A DNA stretch of 64,000 bases from contig NC_135784.1 in assembly GCF_051106095.1 (NCBI RefSeq), positions 152,369,428 to 152,433,427 of the forward strand. Direction: 5' to 3'. The stretch comes from Pogona vitticeps (taxonomy: Eukaryota; Chordata; Lepidosauria; Squamata; Agamidae). Position 1 is the stretch's first letter; each line of letters starts with the position of its first letter. The notes beneath the pieces were generated by a model. The model had not been told where the DNA came from. It saw only the letters and a list, made by a program, of their open reading frames with translations, and searched no databases. Below are positions 23,601-33,800 of this stretch, one piece after another. The position numbers were made by a program, and so were the translations under genes.

Positions 23601-26600
23601 TCAGTGGTTTACAGATGTGTTAATTTAGGACTTGCTTGTTCCAGGAGTCGAGACCATCCTTGTTCTTCAAACTACTTGGAGTTATTTGCCATGTGAACAG
23701 CAGAGAGTGGGGGCATTTTTGTGACAGTGCCACAACTCTTTAATGCTATTCCTACTGAGATACACTGAGATCCCCATTTGTGTATTCGTCTTCTTCAGAT
23801 ATGGAAGACATGTTTTCGATAAAATTCTAGCACATAGCTTTTTTAAACGTCTAACTAGTGTCATTTTATTTTATGTGTAACATATTTTAACCTAACTGCT
23901 ATTGGTTTTTCTTAGCAAGAATTGCTGTATATCAGTAGTTCCCAATCTTGGGTCCCCAGATGTTCTTGGACTGCACCTCCCAGAAGTTGTCACCACTACC
24001 TGTGCTGGCCAGGATTTCTGAGAGCTGTAATCCAAGAATGTCTGGAGACCCAAGGTTGGGAACCACTGTTCTTTATCTTCTAACAATCTTTAGAACTGAT
24101 ATTATTATTATTATTATTATGGTAATGTATTGTATTTTATTGTGTTGTATTATTATAATTCTTATTGTAGGTTTTTTTGGTCAGTCTGCTCTAATCCACT
24201 CTGGTTACAATAGAAGATGGCACATTATTATCTTGGGTCAGAATCTTATTGCTCCCTTGTGCAAGCACAATGTTGTGTTATATGAGTAGCAGGATATTTC
24301 CAGATATTCTGCAAGGAAGAATCCAGTATGTTCTTGCACAAATGGATTGATCTTTGGTTTGTGCAACTGCAGGCTGGAGATCACTGAACATGGCTGGTAG
24401 AAAGTCCCACTGCATACATGGTTCCAAATGATTCTGAATGGTAAAATTGTTGTTCGAGAGCTTGGCTCCATATTTGCATGGGTGCACTTACGCCTGGCCG
24501 AAGCAGCTTTCATTGCTCCCTCCTGAAATGCTACACAGAGGGGTGAGAAAGCCTATGGAAAGGGCCATGGGGTGGCCAGGACATCCTGGAAAATCAGTGA
24601 GCCACCTGCAGGATCTAAGCCAGGGCTTCTCCTTCTGCCTAAAGTGTGCTCTTCTGCTCAGACACACCAATCTGGTCTTTCACAGAAGATCAATGGCTAG
24701 AAGCAGCTAAGAAGATAAACTCCAAAGTATATGAGTGAGGACCAGGGAAATCCTAGAGGCACAGGGTGCAGAGCAGGACACAGCAAAAAGAGGGTGGGTT
24801 TTTCCCAGGAAAGGTGGGTGGGGAGATCCTTTGTGCTACAGAAAGAGCAACGGTTCACCTTATAGAATTTAAATATCCTTGCTGAATCTTAGACAGCGAA
24901 AGGATTTTTCAGAAAAGGATACACGGAGCGCATGTGCCATCTAACCAGATCGAATAGCACTCGGGCCTTTAGGATGGCATTTTGTGATGCTTCCTGGTGT
25001 AGCTGTTCAGCTATAGGCTTGCAGTGTGATGTTGTGCAGGTCTACTCAGAAATCAGCCCCACAGAATTCAATGGGACTTGTTCTTGAGAAAGTGTGTAGG
25101 CTAGGATTGCAGTCTCAGCCTCTGGCATGTTATTTCTGTAGGCATCTGGGTGTTTGTAACCCTGCTCCCCACTCTGATTCTGAACCTGGAGAAACACGAG
25201 AAGCCTCTTGGATTTTGGGACTACCTCGGATGGAGCATGTGGGCCTTGGGGTTCATCACAGAGGCAGTAGCTGACCAACAGAAGTGGCACTACAGAAGCA
25301 ATCCAGATAATGCGGTAAGTAATGGCGGTGAGGTTCTCTACTGTGTTGCAGTTGGCATTAATGAGTTCACTCACAAGAAGCCTTTTCTGTTTAACCGCAG
25401 ATAAATCCATGCGCTGCATAGTAGTGGAATGGATTTGTACAAATTGATCCTTGGGGGCTTTTGTTTAAAGCTTTTGTTTTGCTTTTTTACAGATACTGAT
25501 GTGGCTAATTGAAAACCTCTTACAACACAGGAAGGGAAGCCTGTGGTGCTAATTTGGCCCACAGAGTTTATCCCTATAGGTCTTGGGGAAGCCCTGCCCC
25601 CTGGGCTCACCTGAAGGAGAAAAGGGTGGGGGGAGAGGATTTACTTGAACAGGTTGCTCTTCAAGTTTCGGTTTGTGTGGAGCCCTCGTGTGCGTGTGAT
25701 GCACAGAGACCATAAAGAAGAACCCTTGCTTTGTTCCTCATTAAACGCTACACTGAGGAGAAAGAGGAAATCACAGGCCACTAGAGCCTCATAGTTGGGC
25801 TACTGCTGTGAGGTATCTGCTTAGCTGAGAGGATCCAAGCACTTTAAAACTCTTGTGGTTCTCAGAAATCCTGGCCTCGCTGTGAAGGATTTGTAGAACC
25901 CTGAATGTCTGTCTGTTCCTTCAAGTAAGAGCCTTTTTCTTCAGGGATCATAAAATAAGGCATGTGGTAAGATTTTCTACCACATTCACTTATGCCTGTG
26001 GCTCTTTCCACCCTCACTGTGTATCCATTATTCACAATGAAGCATCCAGTCACTGAGAGTTTTATGTCAGTTTCTAGGAGTATACCGGTTTAAAGCATGC
26101 CTTACAAAGTAGCTTCATTGGCGGCATCGACATCATGTGCTGTCAAGTTGATTCCAGCTTATGGCAGCCCTCCCAGGGTTTTCTAGGTGTAAAGCACTCA
26201 GAAGTATTTTACCAGTCTTTCCTTCTAAGGGTGTTTTAAGGATTGTGCAGCATGCCCAAGACAAATCAGCTGCACAAGTTCAGGGTGATCTTGGCTGGCC
26301 CTTCTCTCAGGAGGCACTGTGGCAATTTGAACTCCTAGCACCCAGTTTTGGGGCCTGGTACTCCAGCCCACCGGCCTCTACTAAACCAGAAAGAAACGGA
26401 GACAAAGACACAACATATAATTTGTGGCAGAAGCAGTCGAAACGTCAATAGAAGAACTCTGACTTTGCTGATCCAACGTCCTTTGACAGTAACTTGCTAT
26501 GCCAGCCCACTGGGGCACTCCAGTTGTCACTGGTGTACTGGTTTCATCTATAGCCAGCCTAGCCAATGGTGCAGGAAGATGGGAATTGTAGTCCTCCTTC

Positions 26601-27965
26601 ATTTGGAGGGCTGCACATCTCGCACTCCCCTTTTAGAAAATTACTAGGAGACTGCATCTTTCTATTTCTATGGCCAAATGGGCTGCCTGTTCCCCAACAG
26701 AAGCGTATCCAATTATGACAAGTTCTTTTTATTTCAGTAGGACATTCTGGTAGGCAGAACTAAGTTAGGGGGCTCCTAGGCATGCAAACACAGGCATTGC
26801 GATTTAGCAACACTGGGCAATCCAGCTGGTAGAGAAGGTAACTTTGAAGTTGGTGTCACTATTATCGTAATTGTTATTATTATATAAGAATTGTGTAATA
26901 GTTGCCAATTAAATGTCATGGCAATCAGTAAAGAACCAAGAGGCTCAACAGGGGTGCTCAAAAGATCAAAAAGGAAAAGAGGCATGCTGGCAAATATAAG
27001 TACTGTACCTTGTAATTTGGTTGAATGAACAATGGACACACAGCAACACAATGAAAGTTAGCATAGAGACAGCCAGAGCAGCTTTCTTAAGATGAAGAAG
27101 ATTTCGTAGAATGATGGAGTTGGAAGGGGCCTACTGAGCCCCCCACCCCCTGCTCAGTGCAGGAATCTCATAATATGCAACAAACATTTGGAAGTGGTTT
27201 TGACACACGGGACATTTTACAATGCTGTGTGGTCCCAGTGATGTTGTGTGGAATGCAATCACGGACAGTCGGTTTCTCTGCACAGGCAGCAGTGGGGAAA
27301 TATACAGTCTTTTGCAATGTAGAGGTGAATTCCTGGACCCAGGATTTTTTCTTGGAGCAAGGGACTGGCCAGTGATGAAGTCTCAACATGAATGAATAGG
27401 CTAAGAAATCATAAAACACATAATGTGCAGAAAGATAGAACACTTAATGAAATTCTCCTGTGTGGGTTGAAGCAGAAAGTACAGATTGGTGCACCTGGTC
27501 ATTAAAAATAAAAAAGAAAGGAAGCGCAGGAGGAACTTTCGCAGGAAGGAACCTGGGAAATAGGTGCAGATGCAGCACAGCATCCTTGTTTAGAGTTACT
27601 ACATGTTAAGGCTGAATTGCTGTGATGTTGTCCAGCATCTGGCAGGAGAGCGATTTCATAAGCCTTCTATTTTATTTCCCCAGGGCAGGTTCATCCAGAC
27701 CGGCTTGTGGGCGTACAGTCGCCACCCTAACTACCTTGGTGAGATCTTGCTGTGGACAGGACTTTTTCTCTCAGCTGCATCCGTTCTGCGTGGGTGGCAA
27801 TTCCTCAGCATCATCTCGCCGCTGCTGGTGTGGTTCTTACTGAATTATGTCAGTGGGATCCCACTCCTGGAGAAAGCAGCCATGAAGAGATGGGGGAAGG
27901 AGGCGGCTTTCCAGGCCTACTTGCAGAAGACTCCTGTGTTGTGGCCTGTCAGCTGGAAGCAATAG
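17569..27965 (+). CDS. DUF1295 / steroid 5-alpha-reductase-like membrane protein (5 exons, 259 aa)
   Basis: Coding exons 17569-17680, 20157-20262, 21930-22036, 25142-25314 and 27684-27965 join in consistent phase with GT-AG introns (780 nt, 259 residues plus stop). The protein is hydrophobic throughout with several probable membrane segments. Near the C-terminus it carries GLWAYSRHPNYLGE (residues 173-186), the hallmark of the DUF1295 / steroid-reductase C-terminal fold, where related enzymes bind NADPH. Family members act in the ER membrane on lipid or steroid double bonds; the substrate here is unknown. I do not recognise a named human counterpart. Transcription starts in a CpG-rich region, and the gene points toward RACGAP1 tail to tail. 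Introns 2 and 3 carry a Bov-B fragment and a SINE, but all exons read open. No canonical AATAAA was found in the first kilobase downstream. Confidence 0.88.
19519..19665 (+). repeat. Single Penelope-like terminal repeat fragment
   Basis: It contains CTCTGAAGATGCCGGCCACAG then AGACTGGCCAAACATTAGG, then CCCACAACAACCATCAGATC and CCATGAAAGCC. It is the same unit as the inverted pair at 461-756, here single, in DUF1295 intron 1. No ORF accompanies it. Confidence 0.6.
19908..19983 (+). mobile_element. CR1 LINE 3'-end fragment
   Basis: TTGATGGCCTTGTAGGCACC then TTCCAGCTCTATGATTCCATG matches the familiar CR1 3' end, which finishes in ATTCTATG-like repeats. Only the tail remains. Confidence 0.65.
20157..20262 (+). 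CDS. DUF1295 gene coding exon 2
   Basis: The exon lies between a long TC tract ending in CTCTCTAG and donor GTGAGT. It encodes GSGTFILLAHLSL then RWGNTQHPRQQ and TTLVTIWGL (residues 38-72). Phases (1 in, 2 out) fit exons 1 and 3 exactly. Confidence 0.88.
20753..21565 (-). mobile_element. Bov-B (RTE) LINE fragment in intron 2 of the DUF1295 gene
   Basis: The - strand encodes the linker between endonuclease and reverse transcriptase, for example [20 protein letters not shown] and [13 protein letters not shown], then [20 protein letters not shown]. Near 21535 the sequence jumps to endonuclease-region sequence ([11 protein letters not shown] equivalent, seen on + as TTGTAGTTCTTCATAA), indicating an internal deletion. 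Both ends are truncated and the copy is dead. Confidence 0.85.
21930..22036 (+). CDS. DUF1295 gene coding exon 3
   Basis: The acceptor is TTGTCAG and the donor GTGAGG. It encodes RLGLFLFLRILTEGHDRRFN then GVRENPATFFLYWTMQ (residues 73-108). The WGLRLxxFLxxR block formed with exon 2, followed by DxRF, is characteristic of DUF1295 proteins. Confidence 0.88.
22175..22423 (+). mobile_element. tRNA-derived SINE with (AATA)n tail, intron 3 of the DUF1295 gene
   Basis: The head GAGCCTCGTGGCGCAGTGGT carries an A-box, and GGTTCAAATCCCAG is a good B-box. The tail GGGGCGGTATATAAGTCCAA then (AATA)n is the L2-like LINE tail shared by squamate SINEs. The short duplication ATCATTG flanks it (22168-22174 and 22424-22430). 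It lies in the sense orientation. Confidence 0.88.
23310..23445. mobile_element. hAT-type MITE, diverged
   Basis: GTAGGCAAATTGTGGCCTGC at the left and GGGCCACAACGTGCCCATCC at the right are imperfect inverted ends around GACTGCAGCTCCCATTAGCC. The group resembles other hAT MITEs in the window. No clean duplication was found. Confidence 0.5.
23933..24068. mobile_element. hAT-type MITE, 136 bp
   Basis: Ends CAGTAGTTCCCAATCTTGGG and CCCAAGGTTGGGAACCACTG are inverted. Length and interior (AGATGTTCTTGGACTGC, CAGGATTTCTGAGAG) match the copy at 13482-13617. The 8-bp flanks are no longer identical. Confidence 0.82.
24099..24120. repeat. (ATT)n microsatellite
   Basis: A clean trinucleotide run in intron 3 of the DUF1295 gene is visible directly. 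Confidence 0.9.
25019..25117. repeat. Small reptile interspersed repeat
   Basis: TCTACTCAGAAATCAGCCCC then ATTCAATGGGACTTGTTC and TAGGCTAGGATTGCAGTC is a recurring sauropsid repeat pattern (TACTCAGAAGTAAGTCCCAT-like). Its class is uncertain. It ends just upstream of DUF1295 exon 4. Confidence 0.5.
25142..25314 (+). CDS. DUF1295 gene coding exon 4
   Basis: The acceptor is TTTCTGTAG and the donor GTAAGT. It encodes GIWVFVTLLPTLILNLEKHE and later GWSMWALGFITEAVADQQKW (residues 109-166), two probable membrane helices separated by a short loop. A small interspersed repeat (25019-25117) ends about 25 bases before the exon. Confidence 0.9.
26128..26390 (-). mobile_element. SINE with RTE-type tail in intron 4 of the DUF1295 gene
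   Basis: On the - strand a B-box-like GAGTTCAAATTGCC is followed by CCATAAGCTGGAATCAACTT then GACAGCACATGATG. The tail matches the + strand copy at 4745-4925. It is antisense to the host gene. Confidence 0.6.
27103..27172 (-). mobile_element. CR1 LINE 3'-region fragment
   Basis: ATGATGGAGTTGGAAGGGGC, then CCCCCTGCTCAGTGCAGGAA, is the usual antisense view of a CR1 3' end (AGAGTTGGAAGGGACC... CCCCCTGCAATGCAGGAA). It is short and decayed. Confidence 0.6.
27684..27965 (+). CDS. DUF1295 gene coding exon 5 with stop
   Basis: The acceptor is TTTCCCCAG. It encodes residues 167-259, including GRFIQTGLWAYSRHPNYLGE at the start and ending in TPVLWPVSWKQ before TAG. This is the most conserved part of the family, with the HPNYxGE motif and a following membrane segment. 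Confidence 0.93.
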   Translation, partial: GRFIQTGLWAYSRHPNYLGEILLWTGLFLSAASVLRGWQFLSIISPLLVWFLLNYVSGIPLLEKAAMKRWGKEAAFQAYLQKTPVLWPVSWKQ

Positions 27966-30420
27966 CAGACAAGCATCGGGTGTCCTCCCCTCCACCCTGG
28001 TCCAGCCTCAGAGAGGCATGGCTTATAAGGCATGAACTGCAGAGAAATCATCTGAAATTACACTTCTCAAAACGTGCCGTTTGCGTTCGGCTGGCCCTTG
28101 TGTTCCTGTCTACTAGCGTGGCCTAGTTCCCAATGTGTGCTGAAAGCTTGGGCACACACGAGCGTGCAAAAATGGTTTGCTCAATGGAGGCTGCAGCTAT
28201 CTAGCGCTCCAGCATGCAAAATGGGCCCTTCAGTCATCACTGCACCGGCACTAGATCCGTCACTGCCCTGGAAGAGAAAGATGTCTGGTATAAACCACTA
28301 ATCTGAGATTAGAAGGCTGTGCTGGTCTTTTAACTTCCAATTACATAAAGTAGCTGGAAGGCTTTGCTCTCTTCCAGAGAAGTGGGTGCCCCTTGTGTCG
28401 CTGCCAGAGGCGTTAATCCCAGTAATCCCTGTGCACTGAGAAAAGGAGGCGATCACAACCAGTAAGTCCACCTTTTGTAGAAAGACCAGAACCTGCGGAA
28501 TCAGGGTTAGCGGCAGATAACACTCCAGCTGTGACAGAACTGTACCGCCCGCTTCCAACTTCATGTAAGAGTTGCTGTTCCTTTTTGTATTTTTATGTAA
28601 AGCTGAGCTTGTAAATCCTCCTGCTTTGATAAAGCTATATTGTCTTCCTAATTAGGGCTGCTGCACCGGCTACAAATGCACTAAAATCTGTGTTGTGGCA
28701 GATACAGCATACTGCTGGAGGGAAAGTCTGTTGCAGTGGGGTCTCAGAAGACGACGACAACAACAACAAGAAGAAGACTTGTTACTGCTCACCAAACCCG
28801 GACGAGTTAGATCAAGGCTAGGTTTTAGTCCAAATATCTGTCTGTAAATTAGTGCAGTGAAAGTCACCGGCAGGGTCCATTTGTGAGAACAGAATGCCTT
28901 CGGAAGGTGTGTGATTATGCAAAACTGTGCTTTGATCTTCTGTGCTTCTCTGTTGTGGTCCTAGATATATAGCTCCTTACGTATGCAAGGGATAACACAG
29001 CTGCTCTTGCTGTGCACAAAGCAGTGTTAGAAAATAGTCGCCAGATGTTGTGGCAGGGCATTTCATGGTGCTTATTAAGAATCCAGCTACATGTTTGCCC
29101 TGGAGCTCCTACTATTCATGACATTGGCTCTCATGTGTCTGTTTGCTGTTCACTGTAGCCCATTCATACTTGATATATTCCAGTCTAAGTTAACTCTTTT
29201 GGGAAGAAAGGGGCCCCAACCTCTCTCAGGCCACCAACAGTTAATTGGGGAGGGAGAAAATTTTCTTGTACGGGGTAGCCTAAGGGTGGCTGCAATTTGT
29301 TCACATGACATTTTTCCTATCAACTTCTCCAGTGTCAAAATACACTATTTTCCTCCTCTTGCTTCATGATCATTATTAACAGCAACTCTCAAGATAAATG
29401 ATTCCATTGGTGTAGGAAATCCCAAGGGTTTCTCTCCCCATGCGAGTTGCTTTATGCTGCTTTCCATCAATTTTCAGTCACCCTGATGGTATCAAGAATT
29501 GTTCTTGAGTTCTTTATCCTAATCTGCAGCTCTCTGCAAATTGAGATAGCTCCTTTCTGCAATTCTTGGCAGTATTTGAGCAAAGCAGTAAGAATTCCCA
29601 AAACAGATTCCCTTGAGAGCTCTCTTGCTCTGGGTCACAAAAGCTAGCTTTTTATTTCTCCCGTCTTCTTGCTAATCCTTTGATTAACCTTGAAGGCTTG
29701 TAAATGTGAATGCTCACCTTTGTTAGCATTCTAAGAGGCACTGTTCCTTTAAGGAGGAAATGCATTCAGGTAAGGTGGTATTGGGATGGAGTCGGAGAAC
29801 TTTTCTTAAAACTGTCCAGGAACTCATGGGCCAAAATCCTCTTGCAGTTACACAAAAGGTATAATTTATAGTGGTGAATTGCTATATGTTAAGAAACATA
29901 TGTAGGCATTATATATTCCGTAAAATGTCGAGACTGCATGCAAGAGATAATACCTATGGAAAGTTCTTATGGCAGTTTGTTGCTAAAAGTCACACTGCAC
30001 AACATATAAGGAATGAAATTATGGGTTAGCAAAGGTGACAGTTAAATACAATATTTATATACTGCAGGTTTCAAAATACTGATTAACATTTCTTTCAGGC
30101 AGATGGCAATGGATCTCTGGGCTTAACTGAGCTCAGTCAGTCCAGTTATCTGAGAGAAATAAAATGATGCTATAAGTATTAACGGTGCTCTCTCAGTTAA
30201 GAAATATTCTGAAGACAAGCCAAGGGAGGAAATTTAGGTAGGTGGTCTTAGCATCTCTTAGAAAAGTTTAGTATATTTCGTGCATCCCTGTTCTGGGAAA
30301 AGACTGGGACAATTCAGAATCAGCCTCAGCATTTTCTGCACCCTCCTGCAGCTAATCAAATGCTTCCTCCCCATTCCCTGTAACACGTGGGTGATAGACC
30401 TCAGGAGAACCTAAAAAGAA
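27966..30420. other. 3' flank of the DUF1295 gene, intergenic
   Basis: This should include the 3' UTR. I find no AATAAA in the first kilobase; TGATAAAGC near 28627 is a weak alternative signal. A short GAC/AAC trinucleotide run lies at 28751-28776. No other gene is visible. Confidence 0.45.
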
Positions 30421-32152
30421 TTGTTGTTTAGTCGTTCAGTCGTGTCCAACTCTTTGTGACCCCATGGACAAGAGCATGCCAGGCCCTCCTGTCTTCCACT
30501 GCCTCCCGGAGTTGGGTCAAATTCATGTTGGTAGCTTCGATGACACTGTCCAACCATCTCATCCTCTGTTGTCCCCTTCTCCTTTTGCCTTCACACTTTC
30601 CCAACATCAGGAACTTTTCCAGGGAGTCTTCTCATGAGATGGCCAAAGTATTGAAGCCTCAGCTTCAGGATCTGTCCTTCTAGTGAGCACTCAGGGTTGA
30701 TTTCCTTTAGAATGGATTGGTTTGTTCTCCTTGCAGTCCAGGGGACTCTCAAGAGTCTCCTCCAGCACCACAGGTCAAAAGCATCAATTCTTCGGCGGTC
30801 AGCCTTCTTTATGGTCCAGCTCTCTCTTCCATACATCACTACTGGAAAAACCATAGTTTTGACTATTCGGACCTTTGTCGGCAAGGTGATGTCTCTGCTT
30901 TTTAAGATGCTGTCTAGGTTTGTCATCGCTTTCCTCCCAAGAAGCAGGCATCTTTTAATTTCCTGGCTGCTGTCCCCATCTGCAGTGATCATGAAGCCCA
31001 AGAAAGTCACTGCCTCCATATCTTCCCCTTCTATTTGCCAAGAGGTGATGGGACCAGTGGCCATGATCTTAGCTTTTTTGATGTTGAGAGCTTCAGGCGA
31101 TTTTTGGCTCTATCCTCTTTCACCCTCATTACGAGGTTCTTTAATTCCTCCTCAGTTTCTGCCATCAGAGTGGTATCATCTGCATATCTGAGGTTGTTGA
31201 TATTTCTTCCGGCAATCTTAATTCCAGTTTGGGATTCCTCCAGTCCAGCCTTTCGCACGATGTATTCTGCATATAAGTTAAATAAACTCAGGGACAATAT
31301 ACAGCCTTGTCGTACTCCTTTCCCAATTTTGAAACAATCAGTTGTTCCATATCCAGTTGCTTCCTGTCCCACATATATGTTTCTCAGGAGATAGATAAGG
31401 TGGTCAGGCACTCCCATTTCTTTAAGGACTTGCCATAGTTTGCTGTGATCCACACAGTCAAAGGCTTTTGCATAGTCAATGAAGTAGAAGTAGATGTTTT
31501 TCTGGAACTCTGGCTTTCTCCATAATCCAGTGCATGTGAGTAATTTGGCCTCTAGTTCCTCTGCCCCTTCGAAATCCAACTTATACTTCTGGATGTTCTC
31601 GGTCCACATACTGCTGAAGCCTACCTTGTAGGATTTTGAGCATAACCTTGTTAGCGTGTGAAATGTGTGCAATTGTACGGTAGTTGGCGCATTCTTTGGC
31701 ACTGCCCTTCTTTGGGATTGGGATGTAGACTGATCTTTTCCAATCCTCTGGCCACTGCTGAGTTTTCCAAACTTCCTGGCATATTGAGTGTAACACCTTA
31801 ACAGTGTCATCTTTTAAGATTTTAAATAGTTCCACTGGAATGCCTCCACTGGCCTTGTTGTTAGCCAGGCTTTCTAAGGCCCACTTGACTTCACTCTCCA
31901 GGATGTCTGGCTCAAGGTCAGCAACCACACTATCTGGGTTGTCCGGGACATCCAGATCTTTCTGGTATAATTCCTCTGTGTATTCTTATCATCTCTTCTT
32001 GATGTCTTCTGCTTCTGTGAAGTCCCTACCATTTTCTCCTTTATCATGTCCATCTTTGCACAAAATGTTCATTTCATATTTCCAATTTTCTTGAACAGAT
32101 CTCAGGTTTTTCCCTTTCTATTATTTTCCTCTATTTCTTTGCACTGTTCTGA
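30421..32152 (-). mobile_element. Bov-B (RTE) LINE, 5'-truncated with 3' end present
   Basis: The - strand encodes much of the reverse transcriptase, with [48 protein letters not shown] and YADD (31175-31186). The C-terminal region FLGFMITADGDSSQEIKRCL and YGRESWTIKKADRRRIDAFD follows. The 3' UTR (on + GTTCAGTCGTGTCCAACTC) is almost the same as ruminant Bov-B. The frame is broken between overlapping segments, and the endonuclease is missing beyond 32152. Confidence 0.92.
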
Positions 32153-32689
32153 AATAGAAAAGGTTCCTCCAAAACTACCTCAGACTTTGGCCATTTGTAG
32201 AGTCTTGCTGGGGAAGATTCCAGTGTGGCCAAAAGCTGTGGTTCCAACGTTGTGAGGCGAGTTTGCTGTGGCTCCAGACAACTCCTGGCAGAGGCAGTAA
32301 GAGCATGCAGTCTGTCTGGAAGATAAACCTGCCCAAGTGGGATTTTTTTTCCCGTACAAGGGAAAAGGACATCCATGCAGTGGGATTTGCCAAAGCTTAT
32401 GGTCATAGATAGGCGTAGCTGCTGTTAGTTAATTTGCACAACCCTGTCTTCTCTGTTGAGCTACCAGCTGCTGGAGAAGTCTGCCAAGGTGGCTGCACTC
32501 TGAGCTGAATATACCATGTTAGCCACACACATCTGCCCTGCAGCTGAATTGCCCAGGGCCAGATAGCATTCAGGTATATTTCATCCATCTGCCTAATGTC
32601 TGTTTAGACACTTTCTGTCCCATCTTAATAGGTTGAATTTCTTTTTTAAAATAGCATCCTGAGACCCTAAAGCCTCTAGCTCTTTTCAG

Positions 32690-33800
32690 GTGATTTTTTT
32701 AATATGCCTTCCTGATATCCAAGGTATGCAAGGCCTTTTTTGCATGGTGTACTTGTTTTGGGGTAAAAAGAAGGAAGTGGGGCCTCCTGGCCTTGATGGA
32801 AGAGAGGTCCAGGCGAAGAATCAGTGACTCCATCTGGATTAGAGAGACACGTAGGCCTGGCTGAAAGTGCACCAAGTTCAGAAACTCTTGGACAGCAGAA
32901 TAGGGAAGAAAAGTACTTTCCAGTGTGTTTTAGAGACACTTCCCGTAATGGTTCAAATGGCACTTTAGTGAGAAGATGAAGAACATCATGGAGATTCCAA
33001 AAGGGGAACCTCATCAACACAGGGGGGGGGGACTTTTAGAGATACTGTTTGATGTCCATATTTCCATCCGAAAGGTTTCCCATGTTGGATGGAAATATTG
33101 CCTTCAGGGCTGCTGCTATCAGACTTTCCAAAGTGTTGGTCACTGGACATTTCTCCACGCCCCTTTGCAGGAAACCTAGGATGGTGGCAACTGAGGCTTT
33201 CTGTGCTGGCCTGCCTTTCCTGTTGCATTGTTGATGGAATGCCCTCCATGTCAGATCATAGATTTTATTAGCAGGATCTCTGCAGCATGCCAGCGTGACG
33301 GTTACCCCGTGGGTACCCCTTGAGTGGGCCCTTGGTTATGAGAAGCCATAGCCTGTCCTGAGCCAACTCTAGAAGAGTTGGAAACCTGGCCCTTTATAGC
33401 CAGTGGAGATTTACTGGTATGAACCTTGCTTTTACCCTCCCAAGCAAGGCTATGCAGAAAGGTCTGTCACTGGGTTGAGTAGTGAAATGTTTCAGGGGAA
33501 GAAGGTGTGTCTTTGCCAAGTTCATAGGAAGCATGTTTTCTGCATCAAGCAGTATAATTGCATCCCTCCCTTTATTGTTACATTGTCGGTGCAGATCAGG
33601 ATCTCCTGTCCTTGCATCACCTGAGAGAATTTAAGAAGGGCCAACTTGACAGCACTCAGTTGAAGCCAAATGATGCCATGGACCTGTTCCACCTGGGACC
33701 ACTTGCCTAGTGCTACTAGTGCCCCTCGTAAGAGTGTTTCTCAGCCTCTACGGCTGGCATCTGGTGTAATTTGCACCTTTGGGATGGAGAAAAGACTTGC
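32690..33800 (-). mobile_element. DIRS-like tyrosine-recombinase retroelement fossil
   Basis: Two - strand blocks fit DIRS pol. At about 33310-33800 an RNase H-like stretch includes GKWSQVEQVHG, LQLSAVKLALLKF and ICTDNVT. At about 32700-33010 the start of a tyrosine recombinase reads LTKVPFEPLREVSLKH and PRVSELGALSAR. The order RNase H then recombinase is that of DIRS. The copy is heavily broken (many interruptions) and old. Sequence up to about 35650 may belong to the same element but I cannot recognise it. Confidence 0.6.
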
